Made by a program: the position numbers and the translations under genes
Notes under the pieces: model-generated
Told to the model about the DNA's origin: nothing
What the model saw: only the letters and a program-made list of their open reading frames with translations
Database searches by the model: none
Shown here: positions 46,147 through 56,644 of the stretch, in pieces
Position numbering within the stretch: the stretch's first letter is position 1
How the letters are laid out: every line of letters begins with the position of its first letter
Assembly (NCBI GenBank): GCA_023627715.1
Contig: JAMAHW010000056.1
Location: 64,545-128,544, forward strand
DNA: 64,000 nt
Direction: 5' to 3'
Source of the DNA: Periconia sp. R9002
Lineage: Eukaryota; Ascomycota; Dothideomycetes; Pleosporales; Periconiaceae

Positions 46147-47491
46147 TCAATTGTCGTCAAGATGACGCTCGTTGATGTTGATAGCCATCTTCTTTCCAAC
46201 TTCGTAGCTGCTGATCATGATGGCACATGCGGGAGCAACTTTCAGACAGCGAGCTGCCCATCCCTTGAATAATCCAGATGTCCCTTGCTCTTGAAAAATG
46301 TGCCAGAGGAATCGAGGCATGGACAAATCTTCTGGTCGTACAGCCTTTCCAGCGGCTGCAGTAAGGCCTTCGACCGAGTCACCAGCGTGACGAATGACCT
46401 GCTGCCTCGTCTTGCCGACATCAAAAGGTGTAGTGACGAAAGCAGCTACTGCTCCCGAGCCTGCTCCAGCGATGAAACTGTCGACCAATGTCGAAGTGGG
46501 GTTCTCCCGGCTACGCGAGCGACTTCGCCTTTGCCTTCGTTCCTCTCCACGGCCTACCCGGAACTCATCTCCATTGTTTCGTGCTTCAACGCTTCCTCGC
46601 ATATCAGATATAGCGTTGCGTCCATACTCGTAGCCCCACCAATACAGGGCAGAGAAAGGCACATCTCGCCACAAGGTCAACGTAAGGCCCCTCCACAAAC
46701 TCGGAATTCCTTGTGCAGCCACCATCTCACGTATACCATCCATTGTTTCGCGGAAGTGGCCAGCTGCCGTAGCAGTGTGACTTGCAGCCTGCATCCGGGT
46801 CCTGAACATTTCGATTGGGCTAACAGCAATGGCAGCCAAGACTCGTGCAGTTGCGCCTGCAACAAGAGGGATATATGCATCAGGCACTGTTTGGCGGAAA
46901 GGAGACTGCTTTGCTGTACGTAACCAGTCATACCCAGCAAAGTATATGACATTGGCAGGGACGGCCATGACGAGGGTGGGTGACAATCCTCTCCATAATG
47001 TTCGCGGTCCTTCATTCTGAGCGATCTTGCGAAGCCCATCCCATGTGCCATTGATAGTCCTTCGCTCTACCTCATGCACAGCACATGATGTATCAATGGG
47101 GTTGAGTGGGGCGAGGGTGGGCCCTGCGACGCAGAAAGGGGCATGGTTGTTGATCCAGAAGACCTCTCTGCAGCAAGTGGATATTCCGAGGTTCGGGGGT
47201 AGGTCACGAAATTGCGAGAGTGAGCCTACGGTGTACGCGCGGGGATTCGTAAGAGAGGATGTTGATGTGGTTGAGGTATGCGATTGTGACTGGAGGCGTA
47301 CTCGTACAACGTCCAAGGGTGTGACTAGTCAACTATGTTAGTAGGCGGTTTGGATGGGTGGCGGATGTGCGACGTGAAGGGGAGGAATTCGTACTGAGTA
47401 AAGAGGTGATGATGCTTCCCGTGGTTGCAGACATCATCTTTTGCGCCAACGACACGCCGCCTTCATCGTTGGAGGCGTCGTCTCTGGCCAT
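46147..47491 (-). CDS. MTM1: Mitochondrial carrier Mtm1 (SLC25A39/40 family)
   Basis: Two exons (47395-47491 and 46147-47324) encode 424 residues. SLC25A39/40 import glutathione into mitochondria; yeast Mtm1 is also linked to manganese and Fe-S homeostasis. The three carrier signatures are TPLDVVRVR (from 34, made across the splice junction), SPIEMFRTR and TPFDVGKTR. The first matrix loop is enlarged and holds four cysteines (C83, C84, C97, C113) around CCREVFWINNHAPFC. The equivalent cysteine loop in SLC25A39 senses iron-sulphur clusters and controls stability. A second insertion before repeat 3 is Arg/Ser-rich. The length is longer than a typical carrier (about 300) because of these insertions, as is normal for the family. 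Confidence 0.93.
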
Positions 47492-48186
47492 GGTGGTTGT
47501 GTTCCGGCTGTACGTTTTTCTTTGGGCGTTTCCCCTCGTCCCTTCTCCACAGTTCGGCAATGGAACCAGCTACCTCGAGTCGGCGCGAGGCGTATATTCA
47601 AAATGCCAGAATCGCGAAAAGGAAGGCGTGCGCATGGTCCAGGGCGAATTGGGGGACGTTGACACGACGTAGGCGCGAAGGTAGTGGTGACGGAGGCGAT
47701 GACGATGACGAAGAAGGGCCCGGAAAAAAAAGAAGTTGGGGAGCTCCCAGAGCTATTCCGAGGAGCCGCGAATCGGACATGGGCTGGCAACTCCGCCTGC
47801 TTCCCGCCCTTACGCCCTTATCGCTTTATCAATCGATCGGATCTAACACACATGCATTCTCTTTGTACACAGGTACCTTTGTACAATCAACTGCCCTACC
47901 ACCCTACTCGCAATTGCCTGACTTATGACTGTTTGATCGATGACTGTACCCTGTGACGTTACCGAATAAATCATTGTGGCGCACGGCAGGCAGACGGCAA
48001 CGTCTGAACTTCAAGACTTATTATTATCCACCCACCCAGACAAACTCTAGCTGACATATCGCAAAACTATCTGATATCTATATCTTTAATTGCCACCCTG
48101 CTTCTAGCCACAAGCTTGCCCTCTCTCGGAATTGCTAGCACCAAATTCGTCCCCAGTACGTACACAGTACATCATCTCCAGCCATT
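47492..48186. promoter_or_regulatory. Divergent promoter MTM1 / HRT3
   Basis: A 695-bp interval between divergent genes. Overlapping frames at 47425-47956 are low-complexity (Arg/Lys/Ser) and are not called. Confidence 0.5.
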
Positions 48187-49801
48187 ATGGACTCCACCGA
48201 AGCCGAGCTCGAATCTTTCCGCCAGCAATGGAGAGAAGAAGTATCCGCCAGATCCAAAGACAAGCAGCCACGGTCTGTTAAGCCTGCATCGTCAAAGGCG
48301 CCACAGCCGGGCTCAAGTAAGCATCCAAAAAGTAGCGCTCCAGAGACGCCACTGCATACACGGAAAAAGAGTGATGTTGTAGACGAGGTGGAACCTCACG
48401 TATACCATGATTTGGGTGAGAAACAACACGGTAGACGTCTAGATGATTTCGGATCACCCAATGCGTCCTCCAGTAAAGAACCCCAATCTGCCCTTGAACA
48501 TTATGAACAAGCGGTGGAGAAGGAGTCTCAGGGAAGTTTGGGGGACAGTTTGAATTTATACCGAAAGGCTTTCAAGGTACTTCATTGATCCACCTGGCTT
48601 TGTATCTCAGGATTGATTACAGCATATACTGACGATATGGCACGCATAGCTCGACCACAGAGTTCACGAGTCCTACAAAGCAAAGCATTTTCCTCCTTCA
48701 TACTTTGCTTCTCTTCCTCCCGTACCCAAACCTCAACCTCCAAACCCAACACCTACCACCAACACTGCCCACCACTCGCTAGCCGGCCTTTCTTCCACTT
48801 TTCAGGATCTCCTAAACTCCTTCTCCAGCCTCACCATACAAGGCCAGGAGCCACCGACGGAATTCTCCCCGCCGCCGCCATGTCCCATCGCCACCATCCC
48901 CGAAGAAATCCTCTCGGAGATTCTAATGTATCTCGCTATTCAAGACGCGGCCGCATTTGTCCGTCTAAGCCAAGTGTGCAAGCGCTTCGCATACCTCGTA
49001 GCAACTGAAGACCGCGTGTGGAAGCGTCTAGCCCTAGGTCACGAGTACGGTTTTGCCGCTATGCACTATCAATTCGCGTGCCAAATCGACGGAAAACCCC
49101 TCGGTGACGACGGCGAAGGAGGATTCATGCTCGGCGACGACGATCTCGACATCGAGCAAGTCTCTCGCCCACCTCCCCCAAGCCAAGAAATCATCACCTC
49201 CATGATGGTCCCGTCGCCCTACCCAACCTACCTCTCTCTCTTCCGTCGCCGCCCCCGCATCCGTTTTAACGGCTGCTACATCTCAACCGTCAATTATACC
49301 CGCCCCGGCGCCTCCTCCCCACTCGCCATCTCGTGGAACTCCCCCATCCATATCGTAACCTACTACCGCTACCTCCGCTTCTACCGCGACGGAACCTGCA
49401 TTTCGCTCCTCACTACCTCAGAGCCTGCCGACATCGTGCCCTACTTCTCCACTAAGCACGTCCACAAGAACCACGGCGCGCTCCCTTCGGCGCCCATGAA
49501 AGACGCCGTCATCGGCCGCTGGCGCATCAGCGGGCCCGACATCCCCGGCGACGCGGACGCGGAAAAGGAAGGCCTTGTCGTCGTTGAGAAAGCGGGTGTT
49601 TCGTCAAAGTACCTTGACAAGATGGAGTTGGTCATGACCAGCGCGGGGAGAGGTGCGCGGAATAACAAGTTGGCGTGGCAGGCGTACTGGTCCTATAATC
49701 GGTTGACGGATGATTGGGCGCCGTATGGGCTGAAGAATGATCGTGCGTTTTATTGGAGCAGGGTTAAGAGCTACGGGATGGGCTTGGGGGATGGGCGGTG
49801 A
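48187..49801 (+). CDS. HRT3: F-box protein Hrt3/Pof7 (FBXO9-like)
   Basis: Two exons (48187-48576 and 48650-49801) encode 513 residues. The protein is the substrate receptor of an SCF ubiquitin ligase. The N-terminus is charged and disordered, followed by a single TPR-like/MIT-like helical unit (EHYEQAVEKESQGSLGDSLNLYRKAFK) that continues across the intron into LDHRVHESYK. The F-box is at about 209-256 (IPEEILSEILMYLAIQDAAAFVRLSQVCKRF). The C-terminal beta-rich domain has RPRIRFNGCYISTVNYTRPG and YYRYLRFYRDGTCISLLTT, the FBXO9/Hrt3 hallmark that distinguishes it from other F-box proteins. The length fits fungal orthologues. Confidence 0.92.
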
Positions 49802-50200
49802 GTGGTCCATGAGTGGATGAGAAGAAAGGAGGGAAAACGAAGCAACGGATAGCAGTTATTCACAGATGGAAGCTCTTGTTGGAACAGTATACCTGATCCA
49901 CATAGCAAACAGTATATGATAGGGATGTGTCATGAGATAAACCACACACAGAAAGCAATTGGGTAGAAACAGACATTGCAACATGAGATCAGCAGAGCGT
50001 AGATTCATTCTCAGATAGATCAGTGAAGATAGAAGATCTATTTTCTATGCAAACTTTCAGGTTTTGATAATCAGCACCATGCAAACCGAGTTTTAAGCCC
50101 TTTTTATGACGTGCTATCATGATATTTTTATTTTTGAATTAACTATGCTTGGGCCGTATTGACATTTGATGCTGGGTTTGGTGACATTACAGGCCTTCTT
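49802..50200. other. Convergent gap HRT3 / CCT7
   Basis: AT-rich 3' flanks of two converging genes. No other feature is seen. Confidence 0.55.
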
Positions 50201-52073
50201 CTACCTTCTGGGCATCCCCCGTCCGCGACCCCTCATGCCAAGCGCTCTCTGCGCTGCGCCCGGCGGTAGAGGCTTGTTTGGTGCCTGGGGAGCTGCTGAT
50301 TCTTGGTTCTCTGTAATATGGTCAGTGCTGTATTCATAGAAGGATCCAAGGGTAGGTAGATGCGTACTTATCGTCTCGTCCACGCTCAAGATGAGGCACG
50401 CCGCCTCCGTCGCTGCTTGCATCGCATTCACCTTCACCAGACTAGGCTCCCACACGAAAGTCTCCATGTTGTTGGCGATGCCATCGTGCACGAAATCCAC
50501 GCCGGCCCAGATATTGCCCCTCTTGTGCTCTACTCGAAGGCGGTTGAGAATATCGGTTGCGTCAATGCCGGCGTTGTCGCAGAGTTGTCGGGGTATCACC
50601 TCCAAAGCTTTAGCGAAAGCTTTGATGATGGGCTGTTGCTTGTTCCGCACGTCTTTGTCGGCATAGGCGTGCAGGTAAGCCGAGACTTCCATCTCGCAGG
50701 CACCGCCTCCGGCGACGATGCTCCTGTTCTTGATCGCACGCTTGACAATCATAATAGCGTCGTGGAGACTTCGTTCGACTTCGGCGATGAATTGTTCGGC
50801 ACCTCCACGGAGCACCAGTGTGCATGTTTTTGCCTCGGGGCAGCCTTCAAAGAAATTGAATCGCTCACCACCAATTTGTCGCTCCTCGAACTTTTCACAG
50901 CTACCGAGGTGCTTGGGTTGGATATCGGAGCAGGTAGACTGCACACTTGCGCCCGTTGCCCGGCACACACGGTCCAGATCGTCTGATGCAACTCGTCCTG
51001 CGCAGAACACGTTCCTATCGGCGAAGTATTGTGTGGCCAGATCACCAATGGGGAGCTTGCTGAGAACAACCTGAGCACCCGTCTTGTATAATGCCTCCAT
51101 TTTGTTGAAAATGATCTGCCATTCCGCATCCACAATCGCCTGGTACTCAGACACTTGTTCTACCCGTACCTCGGCATTGTCCTTCTCACTCTTGAGCTCC
51201 AACTCCACGTTCAAGCACACAATTTTGGGATTGGCAAAGGATTTGGGTTGTTGTTCGAAACCGGCGTATGAAAAGGTCTTCTTGAAAGCGACACCGTTGA
51301 CGAAAAGGGAATCCTGTAAGGCGCCACCCGTTATCTTTTTGATGCCAATGAGCCTCTCGTTCAAATCATCCTGGTCTAGCGACAAGACGGCGTCCACGAC
51401 CATCTTGGTGAAGAAATCCGAATTTCTGTGGATGAGTTTACTGCTCATGGCGGTGGCAGCTAGCTTCTGCAACGTCTCGCGTTGGTTTCCTTCTGCTGTA
51501 TCTACGGCGATCTCCATAACCTTGTTCACAGCGAGGTTGGACGCTCTCCGCAGGCCCCTGATGATGGTCTGGCTGCTGACGCCCTGCTCCACATAATCCT
51601 TAATCTCCTTGAGTATCTCTCCAGCGAGCACAACGACTGATGTTGTTCCGTCTCCTACTTCGGCGTCTTGCGAGCGGGCGATATCGGTAAGGATGCGCGC
51701 GGCGGGGTGGACGATATCGAGCAGCTACCAAAATTAGCCTACATTATCCTTGATTACCTGCGTAATGCTTCTATAGCCGTATGATACTTCTAAGCAAGTG
51801 TTCCATACCTTCATAACTGTCGCGCCATCGTTGGTGATAGTCTGCCTTTGGTTCTCATCCACCATAAGCAGATCCCCACCATATGGACCTAGCGTCCCTT
51901 TTATTGTTGATTGAACAGCAAGACAGGCATTGATGTTTGATATTATTTGTCCTCGGCCTTGAGATTGATCGGTTCCTGTAATCCAGTCAGCACTGCGATC
52001 AAGCTTGCTCGGGTAATACATGCATACCCTCTCGCAGCACGACAATAGTCGGTGTCTGGCCGCCGAATGACAT
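50201..52073 (-). CDS. CCT7: Cytosolic chaperonin TRiC/CCT subunit eta
   Basis: Four exons (52028-52073, 51809-51975, 50368-51724, 50201-50310) encode 559 residues. CCT folds actin, tubulin and other cytosolic proteins in an ATP-driven double ring. The start [22 protein letters not shown] is typical of eta, built across the first intron. ATP-site motifs are [13 protein letters not shown] and GDGTTS (95-100). The apical domain follows, then [14 protein letters not shown] and [13 protein letters not shown] in the equatorial domain. The protein ends in the eta-type [12 protein letters not shown] tail. The third intron is set by VDETIKNQES, which matches other eta subunits. The short first and last exons are easily missed by automated callers. 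Confidence 0.96.
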
Positions 52074-52610
52074 GGTGTTGGCAGATTATATGGAAGCACA
52101 GGGTAGGGTTTTCGGAGATGAGCTTCCGGAATCAAGGCAACAATACAGAAAACCGGTCGAGTCAAGGTGTTCGGGGCTGTCAAAACGCACGCTTGAGCTT
52201 TGTTTCTATCTGCCTCCCCACCAGGCGGCCAAAACGCGCTCACACAATTTTGAGCCGCCACGCTTGGACCATCTCCGAACAGTGGTTCCGTTCCGCCCTC
52301 GAGCACGGGCCCCAGCTGGTACCTGTAGCATTTAGTAAACCCGTTTCCATGCATTTGTATCACCCTTCCACCGCCACTTCTCTGCATAAAAGATCACCCT
52401 TCGATTAGATCTCACGTTCCTTCCTAGCGCTTCACCAGCTCGTCTAGACTTTTCTTCATCGCCTACCACGTAATTTCATTCCCGATCAGTCTCGTGACCT
52501 TGCCTGCCACCCTAGGCATCGACTCTCGGGGATTGATATTTAGCTTTGTTTCCTCGCTGTATTCTCACGCTGCTTGCTCGTTTCTGTACCACTTCTGTTT
52601 CCTTCTAGAT
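52074..52610. promoter_or_regulatory. Divergent promoter CCT7 / 2EXR-like gene
   Basis: A 537-bp interval between divergent start codons. It is pyrimidine-rich in the last 200 bp. Open frames here run antisense to or out of frame with CCT7 and are not called. Confidence 0.5.
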
Positions 52611-53262
52611 ATGCCGGCTAAGACATTGTCCAAAAAGGTACGCCGTATCTTTTCTTGATCTAACTAGGTGAGATGACCTAATTGAGTCTTGCGAATAGCT
52701 GGCTCCCACTCCCACACAGTCTTCCCCAAAGGACATCTATCTGAGCAGAAGAGGAGGCTCCAAGGAATCCATCGTGAAGCAAATGTCTATCCCGGAGACC
52801 ATCACCGCTTTAGACAACTGTCCACCTCTGCTTCGCATCCCTTCAGAGATTCGCCGCGAGATTTTCAGATATGTCTTGCCTTCCTCGACAAAAAGATTTC
52901 TGCTGTATACCGACTGCGAATCCACCGCCATCAGCAAGAAGTGGAATCGGAAATGCCGACCACACCCGGATACGCTGACCCTTGATATTCTACAAACAAA
53001 TCGACTCATTTACAACGAGTGTTTGTCGATCCTCTACTCCGAAAACCTATTCCACTTCTACGCCTTCAACTATCTGCCTGTCCTGGATTTCATACGACAC
53101 TTGAGTCCCGAAGCCAAGAGCTTAGTCAGGAAGGTCCGGCTGACGCCTCTCACGGACAATCAAGACGAGGAGCCGGCCAACCACAACGCCTTTTGCACGG
53201 TTATACACGACTCTCTACCCGGTCTAAGCGAGTTGCAGGCGGATCCCTTAGTCTTCTTTTGA
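52611..53262 (+). CDS. 2EXR/F-box-like fungal protein, possibly frameshifted
   Basis: Two exons (52611-52637 and 52699-53262) encode 196 residues. Residues about 48-135 match the large fungal family of 2EXR/F-box-like proteins of unknown role: LLRIPSEIRREIFRYVLP, then LTLDILQTNRLIYNECLSILYSENLFHFYAFN and the DFIRHLSPEAKSLVRKVRL segment. Family members are usually longer. The frame stops at TGA (53260-53262) immediately after a four-T run. Removing one T would carry translation on for 83 codons, to a stop at 53510-53512. I therefore suspect a frameshift, either a real pseudogene lesion or a homopolymer error. The Lys-rich first exon is uncertain. Confidence 0.6.
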
Positions 53263-53512
53263 AGCGGGCGATGTGTTTCAGTCAGGAAATAAAACCCATC
53301 CAGCACGTTATCTCAACATGTCAGATTCGACGCCTCTTCAATATTCTGCCTGCATACTTCGTAATTACGGCTCGGGGACTTCACACTTCCATGGCATGGG
53401 TCGTTTGTGCCCGATTGGAGAGGTTTACAAATTTGGTTCGACTGAACTCGGGATTGAGGAGAGGATCATCAATCCGGCTAGGTTATACATTTCCATGCAC
53501 AAAAAGGGTTAG
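53263..53512 (+). pseudogene. Possible out-of-frame 3' part of the 2EXR-like gene
   Basis: Open frame in register one base off the upstream gene, with ordinary globular composition (for example GEVYKFGSTELGIEERIINP). It could be the original C-terminal half. No intron of plausible size can bridge the two, since the nearest GT-AG pair spans only about 31 nt. Confidence 0.4.
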
Positions 53513-54303
53513 TGCGACAGGGGTATGTACGCGATTTCCCTAGGATCGACACTCGCGCCGGACACAGCCATGTACCACCTTCTATATCTTTCGAGAGATG
53601 CCCATATGGAGCATCGGAACTCCTTTTCATTGTCCTGAGGCACATTTGTAAGCTCTTGGTCTTTGCAATTCACCATACACCTTACGACGCTTATTTTCCA
53701 ATCTTGATCTTACATGCTCTTTACGCAGGCACGCTATATATCCATTTCTTAACCAGATAAAGCTCAGCACCATGAGTCATCAGAGCTTATCATCCACCGT
53801 TCTTTGTATATATTCAATTTGTTAGATATTTCACGTCGTCGGTCGTTGATCCAAGAAGCACATGGGTGCATACACATCCAGGAGGCTTCATTGTACACCC
53901 AACTCGTCACGATCGCTTGTAAGCTTTGGTTGGATCTGAAACATTACGCATGATTGCTATAATTCTTCGTTTAGTGGCCAAATTCCAACGTACAATGAGA
54001 TCTATTATTCACCTTGATGCCCAATACAATGCCCCACAAACACACAGTTTTCGCGCACCGCACACTTCGACCGCACGTTGTCCAATCCTATACTGTTCAG
54101 CTTCACAATGGCCGAGCCGAGTTAACAAGATGCATTGTTCGCAAGGGAGAACAATGTGCAAAAACACAGATACAAATACGATAAGATTCGCGCTCTCCAA
54201 GCAACTTTTTAGAAACCAGACCCACACACAAATCAATAGTTCAGCCTAACAGGTACAACGAACTGAACTCCCTTCTAAACTCCTTCCCTCAATAGTAGTC
54301 ACG
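53513..54303. other. Intergenic in accessory segment
   Basis: AT-rich, with scattered frames of 60-107 codons and no recognisable feature. Confidence 0.5.
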
Positions 54304-54879
54304 ATGAGTTGCGCCACTAGTACTCCCATCGATTTGTTTGACGCAATCTATCGCATGCAGGACGATGTAGTTGTCACCATTCTGGATGAGCTAAAAACTT
54401 TGCAGGACAAGTTTATCAAAGCTGAAGACGGGTTCTTCACCTCCCTTCGCAAAGCTCAGGATGCCATGACCACACCGGACCTCGAAGCCGCCGAAATCGA
54501 GTGCGCTATGTACCTTGAGAAAGGCTATGATGCTATCGAGAAGTATGGCAATGTTTTGGATAGTATCGATTACGACGGCATATATAATATGTTCGTTCGG
54601 GCGCCAGACAGCGAGGACTTGGACAAAGAGGCTCTTCGCGCTGGAATCAATAGCTATCGAGAGGGCTTAGAGTACTGGGTTGATGACGTGTATGAGAACA
54701 GCGATCCTTACGCGTGGGAAACTACTCTAATTCAAGTCGGACACCTGGTGCGTTATCGTTTCCAACATGGGACGGAGATGAAGAAGAGGGAGTACGAGGA
54801 GGACGAAGATGATGATGAGCTGGAGGGCGAGATTCGCGAAAGCAAGCGGGTCAGGAATGACGGATGGGATAAGGAATGA
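54304..54879 (+). CDS. Hypothetical acidic helical protein
   Basis: Single-exon frame of 191 residues that I do not recognise. The composition is protein-like: strongly acidic, few low-complexity stretches, and heptad-like helical segments (about 12-60 and 65-95). A Trp/Tyr-containing central part (REGLEYWVDDVYEN) follows. A C-terminal Glu/Asp-rich run ends in a basic KRVR cluster that could be a nuclear signal. There is no signal peptide and no membrane segment. The start is the first ATG, preceded by AT-rich sequence. It lies in the accessory segment between CCT7 and the CaM kinase and is probably lineage-restricted. No function can be assigned. Confidence 0.6.
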   Translation: MSCATSTPIDLFDAIYRMQDDVVVTILDELKTLQDKFIKAEDGFFTSLRKAQDAMTTPDLEAAEIECAMYLEKGYDAIEKYGNVLDSIDYDGIYNMFVRAPDSEDLDKEALRAGINSYREGLEYWVDDVYENSDPYAWETTLIQVGHLVRYRFQHGTEMKKREYEEDEDDDELEGEIRESKRVRNDGWDKE

Positions 54880-56325
54880 GGAAGCTGACAAGAAGCGATG
54901 CCCTTCGGCACGCACTTGTGTTTCTTGTTCGCTTCCCCACGCTTTCTCTGCTCCTTTGTGTGGGTCTCGATTCTTTTGGAGACAATTTCTCCAGCCGTTT
55001 TCGATGAAGTGTCTTGTGCGGGCCACTTGACCGTCATTGTTTGTAATTTTTAAGGCCTTTAGGTATAGATTGTGGTTTTTGGGGTTACTCCCTGGAGTTC
55101 TGGTGTTTAATTCGATTTTTCTTTCTTTATAATGTTTTCTCGGTGCGCATGATGTAGTGTTTACTGATTTGCTCGCTTTTGAAAATGTCCATTTTGCAGT
55201 GTTTAGTAATGTCAACGAAGCAGTCACTATCAGATCTCATTGTTTGTCCAAACGTGTCCTCAAGTACACAGAGTGGTCGTGGCCATGTCGGATTACTTGT
55301 TTCCCACCAGACGGTTGAGCTTCGTGCTGCATCGAGCTATGGTAGCCTACAGCAAATTTTGCTTCACTCAAGCTCGACGTAAAGCCAGCGCTAATCAGTG
55401 GTAGCTACAGCCGTATTGGGCGTTGAATACGTAGCTGACTATCTCTGAGTCTTGCGCCCTGGCTATTTTGGGAAGATATTCCGAGCGAAAATCTAGACGA
55501 GGTTATTTCACTCAACAACCACTCTACGTCAAACCTCAACAATGTTTGTATAGCAGAGGGAAGGTAATTGTAAACTAATAGGCTCAGTGAGACTGCTGAA
55601 GCTTAGAACTTATAAGACTCCATGCAAATTGGGCCTATTGTTGTGCGTTAATAGTATACGGATCTTCTACGCTTTGGTGACGCAACCAAACTTGGACCAG
55701 GTCGATATGCGCTATCTCGGTATAAATAGATGACTAGAGGTTGTAGAATGTCGTAATACATATTATTAGCTACCTAATTGATGCACCTAAAGTTTGGCAA
55801 TAGCGAGGTCTTGCTAGGTTGAACTAGGAATTTGATTCCTTTGAAAGAAGAGGGAACCATTGATAATGGGGAGAGCGCTCGTCGTGGACGTCACCATATG
55901 GACGGACCGGCCTGGTCACCTAGTACTACGACACTCTGTGTTATATAACGCCCTTAACTTTCTTTTATAAGACATTTTGGTATTATAGGTGGTCCGCCTT
56001 TTTTGGTTTTTTACTTTTGGATCTTGTTTTCGTCGAGGTAGAACCCCTCCTAATGGTTCGATCAAAAAAAATGCGAAGAGCATGTGAAAGAAGAGGGAGC
56101 CACGGTATGCGAAGAGCCCGTGAAAGAAGAGGAACTATGGTAAAGCGGAAAGCATGTAACAGCAAAAGAAATGGAGGCAACGCCCCGCCTCCTACATAAT
56201 ACTGAGCGTACGAGACTGCGCTCCTACATATAAATATTCGCCTCACTCCTCCTTCTACTGAGTGGAAATCTCAACTCATCCTCAACCTACTCCGCCGAAT
56301 CTTCGTTATACTACAAGCTTCCATC
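54880..56325. other. AT-rich gene-poor interval
   Basis: About 1.4 kb without a supportable gene. It contains a 36-bp tandem duplication. Composition suggests old decayed sequence, possibly mutated by RIP; no transposon structure is recognisable. Confidence 0.5.
56071..56142 (+). repeat. 36-bp tandem duplication
   Basis: Two imperfect copies begin ATGCGAAGAGC at 56071 and 56107 and share the GTGAAAGAAGAGG core. A 60-codon frame across them (56017-56199) reads as a basic peptide with two MRRA-ERRG units. Coding status is doubtful. Confidence 0.7.
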
Positions 56326-56644
56326 ATGATCGCCACATATCCCCTTCTCCTCGCAGCTTCTGTTTTGACAGTGACTGGAGCACCTGTCAACAATGAAATA
56401 CTTAATGATTCCGTGCAGCACCGTGAAGATGGAACCACGTCTCATGGTACTAGCAACGCTGTTGCCAATGTCTTCGGAGACCCTAGTCTAACACCAAACA
56501 CCCTCTGTTGGGATATAGGTTCACGTGAGTGCGAGGCATCCCCTTTATAAATATTATTGTTCTAACTTTCCAACAGGATGCAAGCGTAATTATGACTGCT
56601 GCTCAGGCTATTGTAGCTGGTCCCGAGGCCACAACTGCTATTAG
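56326..56644 (+). CDS. Small secreted cysteine-rich protein, knottin-like cysteine pattern
   Basis: Two exons (56326-56524 and 56577-56644, intron 52 nt, GTGAGT...CAACAG) encode 88 residues. Residues 1-19 form a clear signal peptide (hydrophobic core LLLAASVLTVTG, then Ala). A linker of about 40 residues follows, and six cysteines lie at 61, 68, 74, 75, 79 and 87. The spacing C-X6-C-X5-C-C-X3-C-X7-C fits the inhibitor-cystine-knot scaffold (I-IV, II-V, III-VI pairing expected). The intron separates the first cysteine from the others. Such small secreted proteins in fungi are often candidate effectors or antimicrobial peptides, but the role is unknown here. The gene lies in an AT-rich accessory segment. 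A TATA-like ATATAAATA precedes it by about 100 bp. Confidence 0.7.

Noticed and set aside
47425..47956. Overlapping plus-strand frames (up to 167 codons) within the MTM1/HRT3 divergent region
   Set aside because: Partly antisense to MTM1 exon 1 and rich in Arg/Ser low complexity.
53512..53760. 82-codon frame after the possible 2EXR frameshift
   Set aside because: A further frame change would be needed to join it and it does not resemble the family.
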